Positions 12,718 through 23,880 of a DNA stretch of 64,000 nucleotides are shown one piece after another (positions within the stretch are counted from its first letter, which is position 1; each line of letters begins with the position of its first letter). The stretch is from Tolypeutes matacus. Lineage: Eukaryota; Chordata; Mammalia; Cingulata; Chlamyphoridae. The notes under the pieces were generated by a model. That model worked only from the letters and a program-made list of their open reading frames with translations, was not told the origin of the DNA and ran no database searches. Position numbers and translations under genes: made by a program. The stretch is from positions 14,437,206 through 14,501,205 of the forward strand of contig JAKSZT010053764.1 in NCBI GenBank assembly GCA_026826555.1, given 5' to 3'.

Positions 12718-13590
12718 CCTCCTCAAACTTAAACATTTTTTGTGATTCAAAGAACTTCATCAAGAAGGTAAAAAGGCAGCCCACTAAATGGGAGAAAATT
12801 TTTGGAAACCACATATCTGATATGGGTTTGATTTCCATTCTATATAAAGAGATCATACAACTCAACAATAAAAGAGTAAGCAATCCAATTAAAACATAGG
12901 CAAAAGACTTAAATAGACATTTCTCCAAAGAGGAAATAGAAATGAGCAAAAAGCACATGAAAAAAAATGTTCACTAGCACTAGCTATTACGAAAAATGCA
13001 AATCAAAACAATGAGATATCATCTTAAACCACATAGAATGGTCATTGTTAAAAAACAAAACAAAACAGAAAACAGTAAGTGCTGGAGAGGATGTAGAGAA
13101 ATAGAGACACTCCTTCACTGCTGGTGGGAATGTAAAATGGTGTAGCCTCTGTGGAAGACAAGTTTGGCAGTTCCTCAGGAAGCTAAATATAGAACTGTCA
13201 TATGACCCAGCAATTTCTCTACTAGGAATATATCCAGAAGAACTGAAAACTCTGACACAAACAGATATTTGCACACCAATGTTCAGAGTGACATTTATTC
13301 ACAATTGCTAAAAGATGGAAACAACTCAAGTGTCCTTTGACTGATGAATGGATAAACAAAATGTGGTATATAGATATGATGGAATACTATGCTGTCATAA
13401 GAAATAAAAGTAGTACACATATGATAACATGGGTAAATCTTGATGACTTTATGTTAAGTGAAATAAGCCAGACACAAAAGGACAAATATTACATGGTCTC
13501 ACTAATATGAACTAAATACAAAGAATAAACGCATGGAGTTAAAACCTAGAGTATAGGTTATTAGGAGATAAGAGGAGGGCTGAGAAGGGG

Positions 13591-14200
13591 TACTGATGCC
13601 TAATGTATGTAAAATTTTTAATTAGCTTGACTGTAAAAATGTGGAAATGAATAGAGTTGATGGTAACACATTATAGTGAGTAGAACTAACACAGGTGGTT
13701 TATAAATGAGTTTGTGGCTGAAAGGGGTAGTCTAGGGATATAACTTTCAGTTGAAAGAAAGCTAGAAAATAATTTAGGGACTGAATAATACAGTGAACCC
13801 AGAGGTGGATGCAAGTTGTGGTTAATAGCACAAATACAAGAATGTCCTTCTATTAACTAGAACAAATGTATATCACTTTTGCAAGGTGGTAAGAATGTGG
13901 AGAAGCATTGGAAAGTTACAATTAATGTAATCTATGGAATACAGTTAGCAGCAATACTGTAATATTCTTGCATCAATGCCAAAGATGTACTGTGTCAATA
14001 ATAGGGAGGTATGGAAAAAATAAACCAAATGTACACGTTAGACCATAGTTAGTTTTAACAGTCTGGTGATATTATCTCATAATCTGTAACAAATGTTCCA
14101 CAACAATGTAGTGTGTTGAAGGGGTGATATATCAGAATTCCACACATGTGTATGGTTGTTTTGTAAGTTCACAACTTCTCTAATAAAAACATATTTTTTT
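13591..14200 (+). repeat. L1-A 3' UTR
   Basis: AT-rich 3' UTR of L1-A, recognised by its match with the 3' region of L1-C and with a fragment at 40345-40570: shared runs include TTCCACAACAATG, GGGGTGATAT and TTGTTTTGTAAGTTCACAA. It ends in TAATAAAAACAT and a short T/A tail. Confidence 0.75.
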
Positions 14201-14566
14201 TAATGAGGGAAAGATTAAGTTAATCCCAGATAAACAAAAGCTGAGGAATTTTGTCACTAGTAGACTGGCCCTATAAGAAATGCTAAAGGAAATTCTGCAG
14301 ATTGTAATGAAAGGACACTAGACAATTGACTGAATTTATATGAAGAAATAAACATCTCCAGTAAAGATAATAACATGGATAAACATAAATACCAATACTG
14401 TTGTATTTTTGGTTTGTGATTCCACTTTTTACCTCCTACAGAATCTAAAAGGCAAATGCATAAAATGTAATTATAAATCAGTGGTTTGGGACTCAATATA
14501 TAAACATGTGATTTGTTACAAGAAGAACTACATAAAGTTGGGGGAGTGAGTGCAGAAGGGTATAGG
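14201..14566 (+). mobile_element. HAL1-type element, left part
   Basis: Begins near AATGAGGGAAAG with the end of an ORF1-like region (ATAAACAAAAGCTGAGG) and continues with TTTTTGGTTTGTGATTCCAC and CTCAATATATAAACATG. The same segment occurs in reverse at about 31430-31740. HAL1 elements are L1-like but have only ORF1. The element continues at 18394 beyond L1-B; its 5' part is missing. Confidence 0.65.
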
Positions 14567-15529
14567 GTTCCCTTCCAGAAAAATAAGTAGAAGATAGGCA
14601 GAAATGGCCTGGGGGAAAATGCTCTAGGGTTTAGGACACCAGGGAGAGCTTGCACATCACACAGAAGAGAGAGGGGCACAGGAAAAAAATCTTGACAGGA
14701 AGACTGTGAGTAGAAGCTGCAGCTGGCAGCACCCCTCCCCCCACCCTCTGAGCAGACAGCTTCAAATTCTCCAGCCTCTGGCCAGTGGCTATAGACAGAG
14801 GGGGCTGCAGGGATCCTCCTTCCCAGTAAATGGGAGGGAGAGATGCAGCCTGAGGTGGATTCAGCTTTTGGCCAACAAATTTGGTCTTCTGTGTCCCACT
14901 AGCACTTCCAGGACAGATGGAGCTACACCACTGTTTGTCCTGGGAGCCGACAAGACACAAAAGAGATCCAACTCTCACAAATACCCTCCCTAATATCCAC
15001 GACTGGTTGCTGAGGATGCAGATGGGAGTGAAATTATTTCCTACCTGGGAAGAAGGAGGGGGCTTCCAGCAAAGATTAGAGAACAGCCTCTGAGAAAGTT
15101 TCAATTGCCAGGCTCTGAATAGCCTCGAAGCAGGATCCTCTGTCACATTGTTGCAGTCCTCAGCGCCAACACACTCCCACCAGGCTTTGAACTGAAAAGG
15201 CTGTGGAAGATCACCATCTGCTGGCAGACCAAGGAAGTGCATGCAAAGAAATTAAGAGGCTTTTTGTGGCCTTTACAGTCTCTCTCCCAAAGGTATTTGG
15301 AAGTGGGTCTGCAACCCAGTACAGGGTTCAAGGCCCACATTTGAGCATCTAACAGGGACAATCCTAAAAACCTATTAACAGGTTGAACCAAGAATCAAAG
15401 AATGGAAATAACACACAGCCTCCGGCCACTAAATCCCTACAAAAGAGACAAAACTTGAGCATCAGAGTAAACTCACCATCATAATCAGAAGCCTAGACAT
15501 CAGCAAATATTATAAGCCATACTAGGAAA

Positions 15530-16388
15530 ATGGAAGAAATGGCTCAAGAAAAGGAATATATCAAAGATGAGACACAGGATTTGAGTCAACTAATCAATGA
15601 GATTCACACAAATCTCCAAAATCAAATTAATGAGTTGGAGGACAATATAGCTAAAGAGATAATGGACATCAAGAAGACACTGGGCTAGAACAAAGAAGAA
15701 TGTGAAAATCTGAATAGAAAAATAACAGAGCTTATGGGAATGAAAAACACCATAGGTGAGATCAAAAAACACATTAGAATGACAGAAGAAAGAATAAATG
15801 ATGCAGAAGGCAGAGCAGCTGAAATTGAAGAGAGAGAAAAGAATGGAAAAAATTGAGCAAGGGCTCAGGGAGGTGAATAATACCACGAAACGCAACAACA
15901 TATGTGTCATGGGAGTTCCAGAAGGAGAAGAGAAGGGAAAAGAGGCAGAAAGAGTATTTTAGGAGATAATGGCTGAAATTTCCCAACTCTCAAGAAAAAG
16001 GTGAAATTACATGTCCAAGAATCACAGCATACCCCAATCAGAATAAATGTGAATAGACCTACTCCAATACACATATTATTCAGAATGTCAAACATCAAGA
16101 TAAAGAGAAAATTTTGAGCGCAGCAAAGGAGAAGCAAACCATCACACAAAAGGGACGCCCAGTAAAACTTGGTGTAGATTTCTCGACAGAAACTACGTAG
16201 GCAAGACGGCAGTAGTATATTACAATTAGTATACTGAAAGAGAAAAGTTTCCAACCAAGAATTCTTTATCTAGCAAAACTGTCCTTTAAATATGAAGGTG
16301 AGTTTAAAATATTCACAAATGAACAGAAACTAAGAGAGTTCATAAAAAAGAATCCACTTTTGCAGGAAGCATTAAAGGGAGCCTTACA
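15530..16388 (+). pseudogene. L1-B ORF1 remnant
   Basis: Starts at ATGGAAGAAATGGC and runs to GCATTAAAGGGAGCC. It matches the L1-A and L1-C ORF1 remnants in layout: a coiled coil (GAACAAAG-rich region near 15690), a middle domain, then a C-terminal end with CTAAGAGAGTTCATA. An in-frame TAG appears near 15686 and small indels break the frame further on. No functional protein is expected. Confidence 0.75.
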
Positions 16389-16512
16389 GCCCAAAAGAAA
16401 AAGACAGGAGAGAGGGACTTAGAGTATAGAAGGCAAGAGTAGCAGAAAGGATAACCAAAAGAGTAAAAAGACACATGAAAATAAGATATGACATATGAAA
16501 GCCAAAGAAAAA

Positions 16513-17850
16513 CACAGTGGAAGTAAATCATGCATTTACAGTAATATTGAATGTGAATGGATTAAATGCCCCAATCAAAAGATATATGATGAAAGAATGG
16601 ATTAAAAAAAACATGAGCCATCCATATGCTGTCCACAAGAGACTCATCTTAGACCCAGGGATACAAATCGGCTGAGAGTGGAAGTCTGGAACAAGAACTC
16701 CACGCCAACAGTAACCAAATAAGAACAGGGGTAGCTATACTAATATTGGATATCAGACAAAACAGACTTTAAATGCAAAAAGTTATAATAGATACAGAAG
16801 GTCATTATATATTAATAAAAGGGATATTCTACCAGGAAGATATAACAGTCATAAATATCTGTACACCTAACCAGGGTGCCCCAAAATACAGGAGTCAAAC
16901 TCAGACAAAACTGAATAGAGAAATAGACATCTCTAAATTTATAGTTGGAGACTTCAACACAACACTCACATCATTTGATAGAACTAGACAGAAGATGAAC
17001 AAGGAAACAGAAAACTTGAACATATGATAAACAAGCTAGATTTAGCAGACATATACAAAACTTTTCATCCCGAATCAGCAGGTTATATATTCTTCTCAAG
17101 TGCTCATGGATTTTTCTCCAGGATAGATCACATGTTGGGTCATAAGACAGGTCTCAATAAATATAAAAATAATGAAATTATACAAAGCACCTTCTCAGAT
17201 CATATGGAATGAGCCTGGAAATCAATAATGTATGGGAATGGGGAAAATTCACAAAGGTGTGGAGACTAAACAACACACTTGTAAACAATCAGTGGAACAA
17301 AGAAGAAATTGTAACTGAAATTAGTAAATATATTAAGATGAATGAAAACGAGAACACAACTTACCAAAACTTATGGGATACAGTGAAGGCAGTGCTGATA
17401 GAGAAATTATTGCCCAAACACCTATATTAAAAAAGAAGAAAGAGTGAAAATCAACACTCTAACTGGACAACTGGAGAAACTAGAAAAAGAACAGCAATCC
17501 ATTCCCAAAGCAAGCATAAGAAAAGAAATAATAAAGATTAGAGCAGAAATAAATGAAATTGAGAACAAAAAAAACAACAGAGAAAATTAACAAAACCAAA
17601 AGCTGGTTCTATGAGGAGATCAATAATATTGACAAACCTCTAGCTAGACTAACAAAGAAAAAAGAGAGAAGATGCAAATAAATAAAATCAGAAATAACCC
17701 ATAGGAATAAAAAGGATCATAAGAGGATATTATGAGAAACTGTATGCCAACCATCTAGACAACCTAGATGAAATAGACAAATTAATAGAAAATCGCAAAC
17801 AACATACAATGACTCTACAAGAAATAAAGGAACTCAACAAACCAAGAAGA
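16513..17850 (+). pseudogene. L1-B ORF2 remnant, 5' part only
   Basis: Endonuclease region and the start of the reverse-transcriptase region. Translated pieces at 16773-17027 and 17024-17430 read as L1 endonuclease (VGDFNTTLTSFDRT; then FFSSAHGFFSRIDHMLGHK) and the following linker (VWRLNNTLVNNQWNKEEI). It stops near 17845, where the sequence jumps to the extreme 3' end of ORF2 (ACATTACGTTAAGTGAAGC). All reverse-transcriptase motifs and most of the C-terminus are absent. Confidence 0.8.
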
Positions 17851-18382
17851 TGGAGGACATTACGTTAAGTGAAGCAAGCCAGGCACAAAAAGACAAATAC
17901 TGTATCATTGTGCTATTATGAACTAAATATATTGTGTAAACTCATGGAGTTAATAATTATTATATAAGTCACCAAAAAATAGAATGAGGTTAGAGGATGG
18001 AAAGCTGAGGGTTAATCTGTGCAGAATTGGTAAAAAAAAAGAAAAAAGGTTGTTTGTAAAACTTTAGAATTGAATAGAAATGGTGAAAGCACAACGCAGT
18101 GTTTGTAACTAGCAGGGCTATTATATGTGTATAACAGTAGTTGAAAGGGAAAGTCTAAGGTAATGTATATTACTAGAAGGAAAGCTAAAAAATGTAACAT
18201 GGGACTGTATAGCATAGTGAAACCTCATGTGAAATATGAATATGGGCAATATTGTATACATAAGACTTTTCCTTTGAAACTGAACAAACTTATGTTAATG
18301 TTACAAGATATTAATATTAGGCAAAAAAAAATTTTTTAATCATGCTAAGTAAAAAAAAACAGTAGTTAAATGCATAGCAAAA
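17851..18382 (+). repeat. L1-B 3' end and tail
   Basis: Last codons of ORF2 fused by deletion to the upstream part, then an AT-rich 3' UTR and several A runs, ending at the right target duplication. Confidence 0.65.
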
Positions 18383-18393
18383 AAGGGTATAGG

Positions 18394-18745
18394 AGCACAG
18401 AGTACATAATCTTTGAAGTTAAGTTGGTATCAAAGCAAATGAGATTTTTATAAATTGAGGATGTTAAATTTAAGTCCACGGTAACCACAAAGAAAATATC
18501 AAATATAGAAACTCAGATAGAAAGTAGAATACAAGTTACCAAGGCTGGGAGGCAGGGACAATGGGGAGTTGAAGCAAAATGAGTATAGGGTTTCTGTTTG
18601 GGGTGAAGGGAGAGTTACATAATGGATGGTGGTGAGGGTATTGCAACATTGTGAATGGGATTAATTCCATTTAACAGTATGCTTGGGAGGGGTTGGGTTG
18701 GGAAGATTTATGTTGTATATGCTTCCACAATAAAAATTAGGAAAA
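18394..18745 (+). mobile_element. HAL1-type element, right part
   Basis: Continues the HAL1 element of 14201-14566 after L1-B. Diagnostic runs are GAAGTTAAGTTGGTATCAA, GAGGATGTTAAATTTAAG and GGTAACCACAAAGAAAAT; the reverse-strand copy at 31308-31430 carries the same blocks. It ends near CCACAATAAAAATTAGG with a short A-rich tail. Confidence 0.65.
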
Positions 18746-18759
18746 AAAATAAACTAAAA

Positions 18760-19645
18760 TGATGACAATTAAATGCAATACATGATACTGGGTGGGATCT
18801 AAGAATGGAGGAGAAAAGACTCAAAAGGACATTATTGAAACTAAGAAAAAATTGGAAAATAGAATGTAAGATTTATATAAACATTGAAATTCTTGAACTT
18901 AATTACTGCACTTAAGGTTATTGCATAAGTGAATATTCTTGTTTTTAGGAAATGTACATTGAAGTACAATGTGTTCAAGGAGGGTGATGTGTATGCACCC
19001 TGCTCTCAAATGGACAGATTAGACAGATGAAGAAAGGGAGAGAGGGAGAAAGGGGGAGAGAGCAAAGGAAAGAAAGGGGGAGAAAGAGAGGGAAAGAAAG
19101 AAGGGGAGAGAGAGAGAAAGGGGAGAAAAGAGAGGAAGGGGAGAGAGAGAGGGTGAAATAAAGTGGGAGAAAGATAAAAAGCAAAAGAAAGAAAGGAGAA
19201 GAGAGAAAAGGAAAGAGAGAGAGAGAAAGGGGAAGAGAGTGAGAGAAAGGGGGAGGGAAAGAGAGAAAGGGGGAGGGAGAGAGAGAAAGGGAGAGGGAGA
19301 GAGAGAAAGGGGAAGGGAGAGGGAGAGAGAGAAAGGGGGAGGGAGAGAAAGGGGGAAAGGGAGAAGAGAAAGGGGAAAGGAGGGAGAGAAAAAGGGAGGG
19401 GGAGAGAGAGAGGAAAAAAATATAGAACAGAGAGAGAGGAAAGGAGAAAGAAAGAGGAAAGAGAGAGAGGAAGGAAGGGAGGAAGAAAGGGAGGAAAGAA
19501 TGGCAAAGGTAGCAAAATGTTAAAATTGATGAGTCTGGTGGTGAAGGGGGTTGTTTTATTTCTCTTTAAGGGATTTGTATTATTTTTGCAACTATCCTGT
19601 AAGTTTCAAATTATTTCAAAATAAAAAGCTAAAAATAAGAGCACA
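18760..19645 (+). mobile_element. Old L1-type 3' end containing a purine tract
   Basis: The right end (GCAACTATCCTGTAAGTTTC, then AAATTATTTCAAAATAAAAAG) is a familiar 3' terminus of old mammalian L1 elements, and the left part (TGATACTGGGTGGGATC) fits the same 3' UTR. L1 3' UTRs normally carry a short polypurine run; here that position is filled by about 480 bp of GA-rich sequence (19022-19500). Confidence 0.55.
19022..19500 (+). repeat. GA-rich polypurine tract
   Basis: Almost pure A/G on the plus strand, with irregular GAAAGGGGGAG and GAGAGA units. It is uninterrupted for 180 bases at 19241-19420 and again at about 19429-19500. No protein is implied: the long pyrimidine-strand frame (Ser/Leu/Pro/Phe only) is a low-complexity artefact. 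Confidence 0.95.
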
Positions 19646-21600
19646 TTTATATTCAATACTCATCTCATCTAAAACCTGCAGGTTACTAGTCATTGTCACC
19701 AAACACAGAGCAAGCCTAAATGGAAAATGATGGCTGGAGAAAGAACTAGGGGAGATGGGAGCTGACCAAACCTAGAAAGAGGACGAATGACAAAAAAAAA
19801 ATAAATACCAAATACAAATTTTGCCAGTTACACAAACTTATCAGGAATCAACACTACATCCACTGTCTCCACTACTGTCCTCTTGTATGTTTGTGTGTGC
19901 ACGTACATTCTCAGGTGCACGTACATATCTCAAATGAATAAATATACCCTTGAAATTTTATGGTAGCATAATTTATTAAGATAGTAGTTAATGTTTGGGT
20001 TTTTAATATAATTTTTAATTTTCTGCTATACAAGACTGAGAAAGAACGAGAGTAAACATGTAATTTGTCTCAGTATTTTCTCTGATGATCATTTTCCTCA
20101 TCTTAGTACATTTGTAGGGCTCAAGACAGAATACACTTGAAGACATCTCTCTTTCCCATTTAGGAAAGCTTTAAATCATAGAAGCATATATTATGAATTT
20201 TGAACATTGCCTACACTGAAATTACATAAATACATTTTTCTTAATTTTTAAAAATGTTCATATAATTTGATATCTAGAGATTACACTTTTAGTGATGACT
20301 TTTAAGGTAATAATCAGACAGTAATTATTACAGTGATTTTGAATAACAAAAAACACATGAATACAGCCTGTTGCAGGAGCTTCTGGGCAAGCATGTGGAA
20401 TTTTCAGAGGACCATTTCAGTTCTCCTCAGAATCTTTATATGGTTCAGCTGGAAGACGTACTTAGCAGGCACTTTAAAAGGTTTGAAAACAGACCTTGTT
20501 CATTGGCATTGCTAGACCAAAAAAAAGCTATGGAAGTGTTTCCAACTACCCCACACACACTTCCCTGGTCCCAAGAGTGAAGGTTTTCATTGATCAAAGC
20601 AGTCATCCAGGATGGACAGTTTAGGAAGAATCCCACATTGCCAACTCCACTAGTCCTCAGCTTGACTTGCAGGGCACCATCTTTTCTGGCCAGGAATAGC
20701 AAGAGAAGTAGGATTTGGCCTCTCAGTTTCACATCACAATGTGGATGTCATGTCAACCTCAGCAGTCCCATGTATAACCAAGGCTCAGAACCTTTATGCC
20801 ACCTCTCCCCTACCCTCTTTACACCCACCCCAGCTCCTGCCCATCACCAACAAGCCTACTCCTCCCTGGTCCATTTGCTTAAAGTTATGTCAGAATCTGG
20901 AATTGGGGAGAACGTTGGTTATCTCTCATCGGTTTATGTCCTATTCAACCTGCTATGAGGAAGAAGGGTTTCATATCATCTGTTTTCTCTACCATAGGGT
21001 AGATTTAAAATATTTATCATTCATTCAACAAATATTTAATGATTGCTAACTATATGCCAGGCACTGTTCTAAGCACTGGCTACATTTTTCTAGGTAGTTA
21101 TGTGGAGAGTGCAAAATTATCTTTGATCTGTGATACATTAAGCTAAAACATCTTTACTATTGAAAACCTAAGCATTTCAGTATGACTGCTTTTTCTTTTC
21201 TAAGGAATTTAAAATACAGCAACAATATCTAAAGGGAAATTCCCATTAAGAAGCTTACCTTTTCTGGCCCAACAAGCAAAGTTAAATGATTACAAACAAC
21301 TTAAGACGGTATCCATACACAGCCTAAATATCCATCAATAAATGCTTAAACTGTTATTTGTTCATTTGATAGATCCCTGTGTAGCCAATAAAGATGATGT
21401 TTTTGAACAATTTGTAATGACATGAATATATGCACAAGATGATACATTTACAAAACAGATAACAAAACTGTGTAACAATACACAGTTTTATAAAATAGAG
21501 AGGGGGATAAAAATGGAAGGAAACGTTCTAAAATATTGCACTCTCCAGGAGATGGAATTTTGAAATTTTTTAATTTTCTCTTTATTTTTAAAGCAAAGTA
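19646..21600. other. Unassigned sequence
   Basis: Mostly unique-looking AT-rich DNA. At 21015-21085 the run ATTCATTCAACAAATATTTA followed by GCCAGGCACTGTTCTAAGC resembles an ancient L2/MIR-type repeat. Open frames at 20333-20960 overlap in several frames, lack family features and are not called. Confidence 0.5.
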
Positions 21601-21612
21601 AGTTCCTGCCAC

Positions 21613-21850
21613 TTTTTTTTTTTTTTTTTTTTTTTTTTAAGGAAGCTGTCATTTCCGGCAGAGGCCCTGCACCTCCACAGCCACCCAAGCAAGCCAGCAA
21701 GCTTTCAGGACAGTCACCACTGGCACAGTGTGGAGGGTAGCAGCTTCCTAGTACAAAGTAACAGTGTGGATGCTGCTGTTTGAGGGAGGGGCCAAGCCCC
21801 TGCCAAAGCTCAGTTTCCAATGATGCACCTGGAATTAGTGCAGGAATCAT
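21613..21850 (-). repeat. Possible retroposed transcript 3' end
   Basis: A T run of about 27 at 21613-21640 is followed by about 200 bp of GC-richer sequence (CTGTCATTTCCGGCAGAGGC onwards) that contrasts with its AT-rich surroundings. On the minus strand this reads as unique sequence ending in poly(A), as a truncated processed retrocopy would. I see no clear AATAAA and no certain target duplication, and I do not recognise the source. Confidence 0.3.
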
Positions 21851-22810
21851 AAGGCAAAGCCAAGTTCACAAACATCTGCAAAAATAAGTCACTGGAGGAT
21901 ATTCAGTTTGTTTTCATTTCTGTTTTTGGCTCTCACTGAGAATAACACTTCAGTGGATTTTAACCCTCAGTTTGACAGTTACCTCCCAATTTATCTTAAA
22001 TAGAAAGTCCTCCCTGGTCTCCAAGGAGGGAATATACACCTCAGCCCTGATATCCTGCAAATTGGGCCATCTCAGCACATTCTGACTTCTGTGTTCTTTG
22101 CTTTTCAAAAGACAAGCCGTGTAGCTCCACCTGCAGAGATTACCAGCTAGAGACAAGCTGTGCCCACTGATGAGAGCTGCCCTGTTGGGTCCCCTCTCAC
22201 CTCAGATAAAACTTGCTGAGCCAAGAACAGTCACCTGATGACTTTTTTCTCCCTGTGTTGAAGGGGAAGCCAAAGGAAGGTTTTCTATATCAAGAACATT
22301 TGTTGAAACATAAAGAAACTTCCAGGCATTAAATTCCTGTTGATAAATTCCAATGTGGAATAAAAACAGTCCCTTCGCTTTCTGTTAGCACAATTGCTTT
22401 CTAGAAACCAGATGAGAAGCATTTGCAGTAGGCAGTCCAGACCAGGGTGGTTCCTAAACATTAACTTTTGCTCACTGAGGCATACTGTCCATGGAAGGCT
22501 CAAAAGAGGGCACATGTATTAACAAAAATTGTGCAAACCCAAACTCACCCCTAAAAATAAAATAGTTTTCTAAGCAAATGATCTCATTTGGCTGATTTTT
22601 TTCTAACATTTCATATTTGGTTCAAAAAGGACAGGATTAACTGATTATATCTGGATATTGGGATTACTGAAGGTGATTTTGTTTTTTTCCATATCTATCT
22701 ATATTTTAATCAAAACAAAACAAGGCATACATTTTTGTGGAGTGGAGTTTTTTTATTGTTATTTTGGGTTTTCGAGGCGGGGGTATTATTTATTTAATTT
22801 TAGTGTGGCT
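21851..22810. other. Unassigned sequence
   Basis: No gene or repeat family recognised. The last part (22740-22810) has T-rich runs next to the LTR-like element that follows. Confidence 0.5.
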
Positions 22811-22840
22811 AGCTCACTGCCTTAGCTCACTGCCTTAGGC

Positions 22841-23265
22841 TGTCTTTCAGTCTGAGAGGGGTTTCAGGAGTCACCTGAGACAGCCAGATTTCCGAGGCAA
22901 CCAGTTGTGGTACACAGATTGGTTTTATTGCCTCGTCTGGCTGTAATTTAGGAGAGACTTCAAATCTGTTGAATCAGATACCCAGGAGCAACTCAGAAAG
23001 AAAGTGGCTCACTGGGTTTATTGCACTCCCTGGGAAGAGAGCAGAATGACTGAGCACGGCAGCCAGGATACACCAAGGGCGAGACTTTTGTATAGGGATC
23101 GGCAATTTAATTTGTCTCTGCATTTTATGAATTGCAGGCAGAGATGTATTTGCAGGGAAGTACATGGGCATTTTTGAAAGCAATTAATTAAGCATGCAAT
23201 TTATATGAAAACAATTTACAGCAGGACATTATCGGGGGCACCCAAATTGCACATACAATTTCCTT
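22841..23265 (-). mobile_element. Retroviral LTR-like element, minus strand
   Basis: Read on the minus strand it has a CTATACAAAAG TATA-like box near 23085-23095, an AATAAA signal near 23019, a second AATAAA near 22925 and a terminal CTGAAAGACA. This is the U3-R-U5 order of an LTR. It does not resemble LTR-A to LTR-D, so it is a different family. The 5' boundary is uncertain (about 23230-23265) and no target duplication was found. Confidence 0.45.
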
Positions 23266-23454
23266 GCTTTCTAATTTGTGGACATAATTTATTTCGATTG
23301 TGCAATTAGGAAAGGAGACCTTTATTAATTTCAGTACAAGGCTAAAGAACCAAGACAAATTTAGCAGTGAAAGAGTCTGCCTTAATGGAAAAGAGGAAGG
23401 TGTGGCCGTGGGCTCTTACCTAGTGATAAGTTCTCTGAATCCAAAACCATGAAA

Positions 23455-23580
23455 TTATGTCTATTTCTGCTCCTGACTTTCTTCAACTGGCCATTTAACC
23501 CCTCTGAGCTTCAGCTTTTTCTCTTATAAAATGGAGCACAAAACAACCTCCTGTATTGTCATTTCACGGCAGCTTTGGTA
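23455..23580 (+). repeat. MIR SINE fragment
   Basis: Sense MIR order: CTCCTGACTTTCTTCAACTG, ACCCCTCTGAGCTTCAG, then TTTTTCTCTTATAAAATGG. Old and partial. Confidence 0.65.
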
Positions 23581-23880
23581 AGTCTGTCCTGGCTCAATTT
23601 ACCCTTTAGTAATGGTGAGCTGCCCCATGCTTGGCTTCACTATGAGACCTCATCCCTTCTGGCCTCCCCTGCAAGGGAAGTGCACTTCCTGCACATGCAG
23701 TAGGCTCACTGCAGTGCCCTCACCTACTACCTCCTGAGCACCTGTTCCACAACTGCCAAGCAGCTCTCTGGCACAAAGGCAGCAGACAATGGTCTGAAAC
23801 GGACTGGCTTTTTTTTCCCCCTAAGAAGCAAACTGCCAGCACGGAGATGGAGCCCATTAGGTCAGTCTTATAATAAAAAC

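Larger units (their letters stand above)
8650..13590 (+). pseudogene. L1-A ORF2 remnant (endonuclease, reverse transcriptase)
   Basis: Decayed ORF2, which in active L1s nicks DNA and copies the RNA. ATG at 8650 begins the endonuclease; LNVNGINSPNKR is visible, but the usual QETHL motif reads HKTHL, losing the catalytic glutamate. The reverse transcriptase start is clear at 10014-10277 ([14 protein letters not shown], then [12 protein letters not shown] and NYRPISLMN). The usual FADD active-site motif reads FTDN at about 10696-10707, with the second aspartate codon changed to AAT. LTRs interrupt it at 11641-12712. The C-terminal part resumes at 12713 and runs to the 3' UTR. It is full of stops and non-functional. 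Confidence 0.85.
5596..14200 (+). mobile_element. L1-A, near full-length decayed LINE-1
   Basis: A plus-strand LINE-1 with all parts in order: 5' UTR (CAAGATGGC near 5601, a typical L1 start), ORF1 remnant, ORF2 remnant and 3' UTR ending in AATAAAAA and a short A/T tail. About 8.6 kb is occupied, of which about 1.6 kb is three later LTR insertions, leaving about 7 kb, the usual mammalian L1 size. Both frames carry many stops and frameshifts, so it cannot be autonomous. The 3' tail abuts a HAL1 fragment at 14201. I could not find convincing target duplications for this element. Confidence 0.9.
14556..18393 (+). mobile_element. L1-B, LINE-1 with internal deletion
   Basis: A plus-strand L1 inserted in the HAL1 element, flanked by the 11-bp duplication AAGGGTATAGG (14556-14566 and 18383-18393). 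The body is 14567-18382, about 3.8 kb. It contains a GC-richer 5' UTR (about 14580-15480), ORF1, the first part of ORF2, then an abrupt jump near 17845 to the ORF2 end and 3' UTR. The tail is A-rich with several A runs between 18325 and 18382. Unlike L1-A, its 5' UTR lacks tandem monomers, so it belongs to a different subfamily. Confidence 0.85.

Noticed and set aside
14631..15242. A 203-codon minus-strand open frame
   Set aside because: It lies antisense in the L1-B 5' UTR, and its sequence has no recognised domain; it is probably a by-product of GC-rich L1 leader sequence.
19006..19515. A 169-codon minus-strand open frame and a 94-codon plus-strand frame
   Set aside because: Both are produced by the purine tract, with only a few residue types (Ser/Leu/Pro/Phe or Arg/Glu/Gly/Lys) and no conserved motif.
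20333..21049. Overlapping open frames of 60-122 codons
   Set aside because: Several frames on both strands are open at once, none shows a family motif or a plausible exon structure.
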